A DNA stretch of 64,000 bases from assembly GCA_964007475.1 (NCBI GenBank), contig OZ023274.1, forward strand, positions 77,883,303-77,947,302. Reading direction: 5' to 3'. The notes under the pieces are model-generated. The model was not told the DNA's origin. It ran no database searches and was given only the letters and a program-made list of their open reading frames with translations. This document shows, piece by piece, positions 39,101 to 48,100 of this stretch. The translations under genes were made by a program, and so were the position numbers. Position 1 is the stretch's first letter, and the number at the start of each line of letters is the position of its first letter. This DNA comes from Hybos culiciformis. Taxonomy: Eukaryota > Arthropoda > Insecta > Diptera > Hybotidae.

Positions 39101-42100
39101 ATAATGATCTTGTTAACCGCATTCTAATTTTTCTTTGTCACTACGAAATGAATATTTGTAATGCCTAGGAATACATTTCAATTTCTCTAATGTTTGCTGG
39201 AAATATTGCTGGATTAATAAACTTCATTATCAACAACTTTCAATACTTTTTTTTACATACGAAAATTTGTCTCAATAATTAAAAAAATAGTTCACAAGTT
39301 AATACAAAAAATATTAACATCATGATGATAAGAACCGAAAACGTAAAAAAATTTTAAAGTAATGTTCTTATTTAGTTAGAATTTTTCTCTTTTAGGAGAT
39401 AGGTAATAATCCACATAAGCTCGCTGGGAAAGTTAAACTAATATAACTAAGCATACATTTATTTCCAAACTTCTTTCTTATTAACATTCAATTAAATAGC
39501 TCTATATAAGAGTAATAATAGTTAAGCTAGCTCCATTTAATAATTTTTATAATATAATTCAAAATAAGCCCAGTTTGCATATATTTTCAAAGTATGTAAT
39601 TAATTGAAAAAAATTGGACAAAATAAAATTGTTTGAAACCAATAATTTTAGCAATAATTTTACATCTATTTTTGATTTTATTACCATTTGTAGTTCACTA
39701 ATCGAATCATGATTATTATGACGATGTAGAAATTGAATGAGAATTTAAAATTGATATATAACCTAAAATGTAATTGATGTCTGTCATATCTTTTTTTTAA
39801 ATTAAAAAAAAAAGTTTTATAACAGTTTATAAAACTAAATTATATTTTGAAGTAAATAAGTAAAATGACTTTCTTAAAAAACAATTAAATTTTACCCGAA
39901 CCCGATCAGTTAAAAATATCAGCGGCGGGCTAGTCGTTTTAATATATCGTGGGATTTAGTTTCAATTAATATTTTTTTGGCTTAACATTCCGCTCCCAAT
40001 TCATATTGTAATTAAAAATTTAATATATCAATTTTATTTTGTGTGCATGCACGAAAATAGAGTTTTATATCCTCGTATAATTTAATTTTTTTACTAAATT
40101 ATTCAGCAGACAGTTAATTGAAGCTCTGGATCTATATTTTGATTAAGATTAATTACAAAATTTAAAAAATAAAGAAACAATGCATATAGTGTCAAAGTTT
40201 AAGCTAGACCCCTTAATATTCCATTAATTAATTTGTTCCATATTATTAAAAAAAGTTTAATTGAATTAAATCAAATAATGATTGTTAATCGAGTCATATA
40301 ATCAATCAAAAAAAAATTATTATTAAATTTGTTTACTTAATTTTTATGCAAAGAAAATTTCTTAAACTTTTGTAAAAGCAATAATATTATTTTGTTTGTA
40401 AAAAGAAAAAATAATATTTTATACTCAATAGCTGTCTTTATAATTCTGTTTTTTTTTGTCCATCATCATCCTCTGTAAACGTCAATTTTGTTTATGTATT
40501 TTTTATTTTTACAAAAGAAAAATTTTCTCTGAATGTTATAAATGTTTAAGGTCTGAACTCAAATTCATTATGTGTCTTTTTTTACTAAACATTATTTTGA
40601 TCTTGATTTAATTTTATATGTAGGGTGTAGGCATTTAATATTATTCAAAATTTGAATAAATAAAAACCTTTTTTGTTGTGCGTGAATAAAAAATAAAATT
40701 TGAATAATTTTTTTTATTTATAATTGTCATTCAAGTCTAGACATCAGTGATGCATTTTAAGCCAATATAATAACTTTATTTTTAGGATTATTCAAAATGA
40801 AAATTAGATCTTAATGATTCTCATTACAAAAAAAAAAAATTTAAATTATTTGCCTTTTTGAATATGTAACAGGGTTGTTTTTTTTAATTTCTTCGTTTTT
40901 TTTAAATTGATGTGAATAAGTCTGAACATTATGCAAGAGAGGATATTATTCCTTCCACACTATCGTAATCTATGTGAAAATATTGTTTAAATAAAAAAAG
41001 TATTATTCTTTTATTAGGTCTTTACGAAGAACATTTTTATTTGAATGGAGTTGGAAAATATAAAATTAAACTGTACTATTAAACTGTACTACTTTTTCGA
41101 TAGTTTATAAGATTATGATTTTTTATAAGCACAGAATTTATAGTTATGAGAACAACCATTTTTGAATACTTAAAGCATTTATCATTATTTTTTATTTTAT
41201 TTACTTTTGAAATATCCTTAAAATTATGTCAACCATCGTTATACAGTCGTTAAGGCAGACATCGTGAAAAACAGGAATCCATTTTTTCTTAAATTAATAC
41301 ACTTTCAACAAGATAATTTCGTTCGATCTAGCTTTAAATTGTTAACCCCGTTAAATAAAAAATTCTCAGTTCAGTAGCCAATTGGAGAGAGCTAAATTAA
41401 ACATAAATTGCTGTAGGCTTGAAGCGTCGAAGAACAAAGAGAGAGACTTATGATGTACTGAGAAGAATAAAAAATAATGTATGAAAAAATTTAATCGAAT
41501 TACTTCAACGCAATAGTTTTTACCAAATAGTCGTGATCGTGAGTGAAAATTGATTAAAAAATACCTCAACGTAATTTAAAGCGTCCTTTTCTTTTTCGAA
41601 TTAAACTTTAAAAGATCAGCAAAAAAAAAAAACACACGAAGCAGTCATAGAACTGCCGACAGAAGTTTATACTTAAAGATTTAAAAACTATGAAATAACA
41701 GTGGCTACAAATAATGGACTGCTTTTGGACTGATGGACTGATTTTTATTTTAATTTACATTTTGTACTGAGCAGCCCATTATTTGTAGCCACTGATGTTC
41801 ATAGTTTTTAAATCTTTAAGCATAAACTTCTGTCGGCAGTTCTATGACTGCTTCGTGTGTTTTTTTTTTGGCCGGATCGACCCTACTCCTTCTACTACTA
41901 CCCAAAATTTTAAGCCAACTAACCTTTATTTCATCGAAAATAATTTTTTTGATAAAAAAAAAATTTTGGTCTTTTTTGGGTAGGAGACCCCCTCCCCCTC
42001 CTGATCCGATCCAAAATTTTCATGCCGGCCACGTTCATGTAACGACAGGTAACGTTTATAATTAAAAAAATAAAATAAAAATTTTTTTGGGCCGGTGGAC

Positions 42101-45100
42101 CCTGCTCCTTCTACTAATACCCAAAATTTTAAGCCAACTAACCTTTATTTCATCGAAAATAATTTTTTTGATAAAAAAAAAATTTTGGTCTTTTTTGGGT
42201 AGGAGACCCCTCGCCTCCTGCTCCGATCCAAAATTTTCATGCCGGTCACGTTCATTTAACGACAGGTAACTTTTACAATTAAAGAAATAAAATAAAATTT
42301 TTTTTTGGGCCGGGTAGACCCTACTCCTTCTACTACTACTCAAAATTTTAAGCGAACTAACCTTTATTTCATCGAAAATATTTTTTTTGATAAAAAAAAT
42401 TTTGGTCTTTTTTGGGTAGGAGACTCCCTCGCCTCCTGCTCCGATCCAAAATTTTCATGCCGGCCACGTTCATTTAACGACAGGTAACTTTTACAATTAA
42501 AAACAAAAAAAAAATTTTTTTTTGGGCCGGGTGGACCCTACTCCTTCTACTACTACCCAAAATTTTAAGCCAACTAACCTTTATTTCATCGAAAATAATT
42601 TTTTTGATAAAAAAAAAATGTTGGTCTTTTTTGGGTAGGAGACCCACTCGCCTCCTGCTCCGATCCAAAATTTTCATGCCGGCCACGTTCATTTAACGAC
42701 AGGTAACTTTTACAATTAAAAAAATAAAATAAAATTTTTTTTTGGGCCGGGTCGACCCTACTCCTCCTTCTACTACCCAAAATTTTAAGCCAACTAACCT
42801 TTATTTCATCGAAAATAATTTTTTTGATAAAAAAAAAATTTTGGTCTTTTTTGGGTAGGAGACCCCCTCGCCTCCTGCTCCGATCCAAAATTTTCATGCC
42901 GGCCACGTTCATTTAACGACAGGTAACTTTTACAATTAAAAACAAAAAAAAAATTTTTTTTTGGGCCGGGTGGCCCCTACTCCTTCTACTACTACCCAAA
43001 ATTTTAAGCCAACTAACCTTTATTTCATCGAAAATAATTTTTTTGATAAAAAAAATAAGTCTGAAGGTGCCAGGTTCGAACCCAATTATAATTTTTTTTT
43101 TTTTTTAATAGTTGAAAAATGATGACGGACGATTCTCAGAAAAATGATGACGATTCTCAGAAAAATTCTATATGAAAATGGATTTTTACCCTCTACCAAA
43201 TTTCTTCCAACGCCGCTAAAGAAGTATAAACTTCAAAAATTAACTAATAATTAAAGCGAAATGAGTTATGTATGTTAAATTAGAAATTCTATGAAACATT
43301 TTAACATTAAAATTATAATTTAATTCAAATTTTAAAAGGAAAACACCAAAAAAAAAAAAACATTTATACCTTAAGGATGTTGGACATAAAAATGATGTAA
43401 AATTAAATGGACTTCGGAACAAAAACTTCTTTATCAATTTATATTTATTTTTTTTTAATAAATATTTTAATAAATTTTTAATTAAAATTTTGGTTTAGGT
43501 TAAAACTATATTTTATGTTCAAAAGGAAACTTAATAATAATAATTATTATAAATAAAAAAGTTTTTTTTAATAAAGTAAACTTTAAAATTTGAAAACTCT
43601 TACCGCAATAAAGGTAAAAAACAAAGTTAAAGTAATGTTTTTCTTCTTTGATATAACAATTTTGTTTCGCTTTTAAATATATAAAAAGAAAATTGTTGAC
43701 CTATATATTATAAATTATATAAGAACCCTCGGATTTTCAATTTAGAATAATTTCTTTTATTTCAGCCAAACACACTTTAATACATACTAGTTATTCTCTG
43801 TACATTATAAATAAAATGAAATTATTATTTTTTTATTTAATTAACGTAAGTAAAAGATTTTAAAAACTGTAAAATACATTTTTAATTCTAACAGACAAGA
43901 TTCTTAATGAATGCCGCGCATCGCCGACCAGACTGACGAATAAATATTTTACAGCTTAGCGGATGAAAAGTGCGGCAAAACTTCAATTTAATTATAATAT
44001 GAAAAAGTATTCACTAACGCAGCGGTCGGCAAACTTTTTTGGTCGTGGGTAAAATTCGCCTAAGATGAGATTTTTTTAAACTTATAGTGGGTCAGTGGCA
44101 ATTTTATATGAAAGCAATTTAAAAAAAAAATAATTAAATTAAAAGTTAATTTATTTATTATCTAAGGCTTACAAAAACAATTGCTGGGAAAACTTTCTAT
44201 TTTATATACAATTGTTGTAAACAAAAAATTTTTATATGCAATTGTTGTAAGCAAAAACTATATTCATTGATTTGGGAACCACTTCAAAATTTCGAAGCGG
44301 GTAACATGAAATGATGCTTTGGGTCACCCCGTGACCCACGGGTCATAGTTTGCCGACCGCTGCACTAACGCATTATTGTCATCATTTGTCACAAGGTTCA
44401 TTGAACATTTTATTAAATATTTATGCAGAATTATTTTTTTTTCAATTCTTTCCATTATCGACTTAAAGTAAACAAAAATTTTTTTATCGTTACGATAATA
44501 AACTTTAGAAAACGTTTTACCATTATATTGCATTTAATATCAAAAATTTAAAGTCAAATATTTTTTTCTGTTGGTTTTCTAACATTCGAAACTTTATGCC
44601 ATCCACTGGATATTTAATTTAATATTTGCTATTAACTTAATTTTAATAAAAAATTACTGGATTATGAAAACCAATACTCATTAAAAAAAATATTTCAAGA
44701 ATTCAAAAATATTTTCAAATCTTTGTGGTTAACTTTTTTTGAAAGACAGGATTATTGGTTTGAAAAATACAAATCTATAATGATTAGTCTAGACTTTTAT
44801 CATTAATAATTATAGTGTTTAAATTGTCGCATAAATGGGTCAACTTTATTCTATCAATTCGCAAATAAATACAAAACATAAAATACATAAAATATTTTGA
44901 GGTTTTTGTTTGAAAAATGACTATTCTTTCAAACAAATAAAAATAATTTTTTTTTGTACCTACACTGTATTACTATGATTATATACACTATTTTAGAGCA
45001 ATGCTGTGAAATATAAAACTATTAAATTCGACATAATGTATTTGGCGAGCATTTATATGGGATTTTTTTTTTCTCAATATTGGACGTATGTACGGACGGA

Positions 45101-48100
45101 TTAAATACATATAGTTCATTTATATTCTTCGTTAGGTTATTTTTTTAAATTGTTGACCTGAGTGCATTAAGCTTTATATATTAGGTGACCACTAATTTTT
45201 TGGCAAATTTCGGCACACAAAAAAAAAATTCAAATAATTTGCTTAGGTAGCGAATTTCATAGTTCAGTTTATTTGTTCGACCTTTGTCTGATGTTTCTTC
45301 GTTTGCATGAAATTTCGGTACATAATTTTTCTCTTTTCGGATTTGGGTATATTTGCGTGGTACACAGCATCTAACTTTCGGTAACGTACCGGTCATTTCG
45401 ATACAGGTGGTCACTTAATTTATATATGATTACAAAGGTTCTAAGAATATCAGAATAAACTTGTAATGTTTATTTTCACATACTAAAAAAAATTTAAACC
45501 AGAATTAAATTCAAAAAATAAAAATTAGTTTTTGTGATTGTTCTGTTGATTTTTTTGGTTCTAACAATATTATTTTTTGAAAAAAAAAAAAAAACATATT
45601 TGCTTTATTTATTTAATCAAGAAATTTTTTCTTTCGTTGTTATTATATGATGGAAATTCTCAACTTCTGGGAAAAATTTTAGACATTGTTCTTTCAATCA
45701 ATTAAATTATTATATTTTCTTTTTAATATTTTCTTTATTTCATTCATATTTTTTTTTTTTTTTTTTTTAACTCAGAATATTTTATTGAAATTTGCATATT
45801 TTTACATAAATTTTATATATTTTTTCAATCAACGAAGGAAAAAAGAAAATTTCCATTCAAATCTCTAATAATAAGATAACGTTGAAAAATTTGGATAAAA
45901 TAGATAATATTATATTATAAACATTATGAATAAAATAAGTGTTTTTTTTTTTTTTTTTGAAAAATGATTTATATAAATATAATCATTGGCTTTCCAATAT
46001 TTTATATAAAACTTATCCATATTTTATAAAGAATCTTTTTTGACAGAGAACTATGACGATATTTTACAAGACAACATCTTGGTATTATTTATGTATAATT
46101 GTATATATATATTTTTAAAGACGTGAAACACAACAAAACTTCATTTTGCACGATTGTCTTTCAAACAAACCGTTAAAGGATCTTGTTTATTGGTACAGTG
46201 TAAGTTTCTTTTTATACCTTACTAAAAACAAGGCTTCTTCTCTTCTGATTGCAATAAAGTTTTCAGTTTTCATAAAATCTCTCATCTATAGACAAGAAAT
46301 CTTCGATAAAATAAATATTCCGTGTTTCAAAAATGAGTTACAAAAAACTCACTCAGTACAAATATTTAATTAGCGAAACATATATAAAATAAGTTAAATT
46401 TCGAAACCTAGATAAATTTTAAAATAACTCAAATTTATAGTTATTTCGAGCCTGCCGAAATTGTGTATTTGACCCAAGAACGTGATTATATATAATACAC
46501 AAATTATCAAAACTATTTGCCATTTTCTTTATACATAAAACAATATATCATACATATTTTTTAGAAACAGATTTTATCTCTAAATTTCCAACAACTGATT
46601 GTTTTGTTTTTTTTTAACTTGATTTTAAAATTATTTATTATTATATTTATGGTAAGTCATCTCTTGATGCTTTAGACTGGTACTGAATGCATTGTATATT
46701 AATTCATTTTCAGAGGATAAAACGTTATGACTTATATGAATATATGAATAATATTAAATGCAAAATTTTATTAAAAAAATAAAGTTTTAAAAATTGAATT
46801 GTTTCATTTTAATGCATTTTAGAAAATAAAAATAAAATCCAAATTCAAACATAATTACAAAATAAAAAAAAATGGAAATTTTTAATTCTAAATTGTCAGG
46901 GGATAAAAAATAAGATTTTTGAATATGATATCTGATAAAATATTTCATCGGACATATATAATATTGACTTTTCTATTATCTACCAGAATAAAAAAAAATA
47001 GTTGTTGGTGTTTATTGGAAAAAATTGACAAACTATCAATTTTTTTTTTCAAAATAAAGAAAAGATGATATTTTCTTGCTGATAAATAGCATAATGTATA
47101 TGTTCATATAGTTACAGTGTTAATAAATTATACTTACTGTTTCACTCTGAGAAATAATTCTACCGGATAGAATAACGAAGAATAACATAAGTTTTAAATA
47201 TGCATTCAACTAAATATTGTCGCGAAAATTAAAAATATATACACAAATAAAAGACTTATAAATGCAACTATATTCAAAATAAAAGTTATTAAAGTTAAAC
47301 ATATGGTTATTTTTATTAAAATCTTTCAAAAGAAAAGTTTTTACTCTTTATTATATCCGTTTGTGTAAACTGATTAAAAAAAAATTCCAAAAATTAAGGT
47401 TTGAGGTTTAAGAAACAAAATAGTTTTCTTGTAACGCAGAAAATGCTCTGTACAAATTGTTTGTACATTTTCATGGCGGACGTAAAGAGTTCTAATTGCT
47501 GCATGTTATATTAATTACTGTATATTTATTTCCGTTTAAAAACTTTCTTTTGGGTATATAATAATACAAGCAAAAAATCTGTATATAGAATAAATTATTT
47601 TTTCATCATTTAAAATAATTTTCCCCTAATTTTCATATATACAACAAGGACAAGAAGTATAAAAATAGTACAGCAAAAAGTTCAAGGATTTAAAAAATAA
47701 AGTGAAATTTACACATATTGTCTTCATTATTATTTAATAAATAAATATTGTTTAAAGAAACTATTTTTATATTTTGTACGAGTTATCTGAAATTATAATT
47801 TAAATTATTATGTTTTAAATTTTTTTTTACATTTAGGTCATACTAGAAACTGCATAAATTTGTAAAGAAAGAAGAATATATCTATAATTCGATATAAGAT
47901 ATTTATCTATATATAAATATAGATATATCTTCAGTTAATTAAGAATTGTTGAGTTATTCTTGGAACTCTGTTAACGAATTTGAATAAAGGAAAATTTCTA
48001 AAGTACAACTTTAAATTGAAAAAAACCATTACGGGTTTGAAATTAATATACTTTTATCATATGATTTATGATAGGTTTATTTAATCAAAATATAAATGAT

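Noticed and set aside
41795..42065. Overlapping 62- and 73-codon plus frames
   Set aside because: They cross the MITE-satellite junction and have no recognisable domain.
42062..42912. Several 60-108-codon frames on both strands
   Set aside because: They repeat with the 219-bp satellite period and are shifted by indels between units; by-products of the tandem repeat.
45181..45414. 77-codon minus frame with several Cys and Lys
   Set aside because: Coincides with a short TIR element; no family resemblance and no splice or start support.
46146..46373. 75-codon plus frame of mixed composition in intron 1
   Set aside because: No splice acceptor and donor with matching phase for dpr (opposite strand), no recognisable motif.
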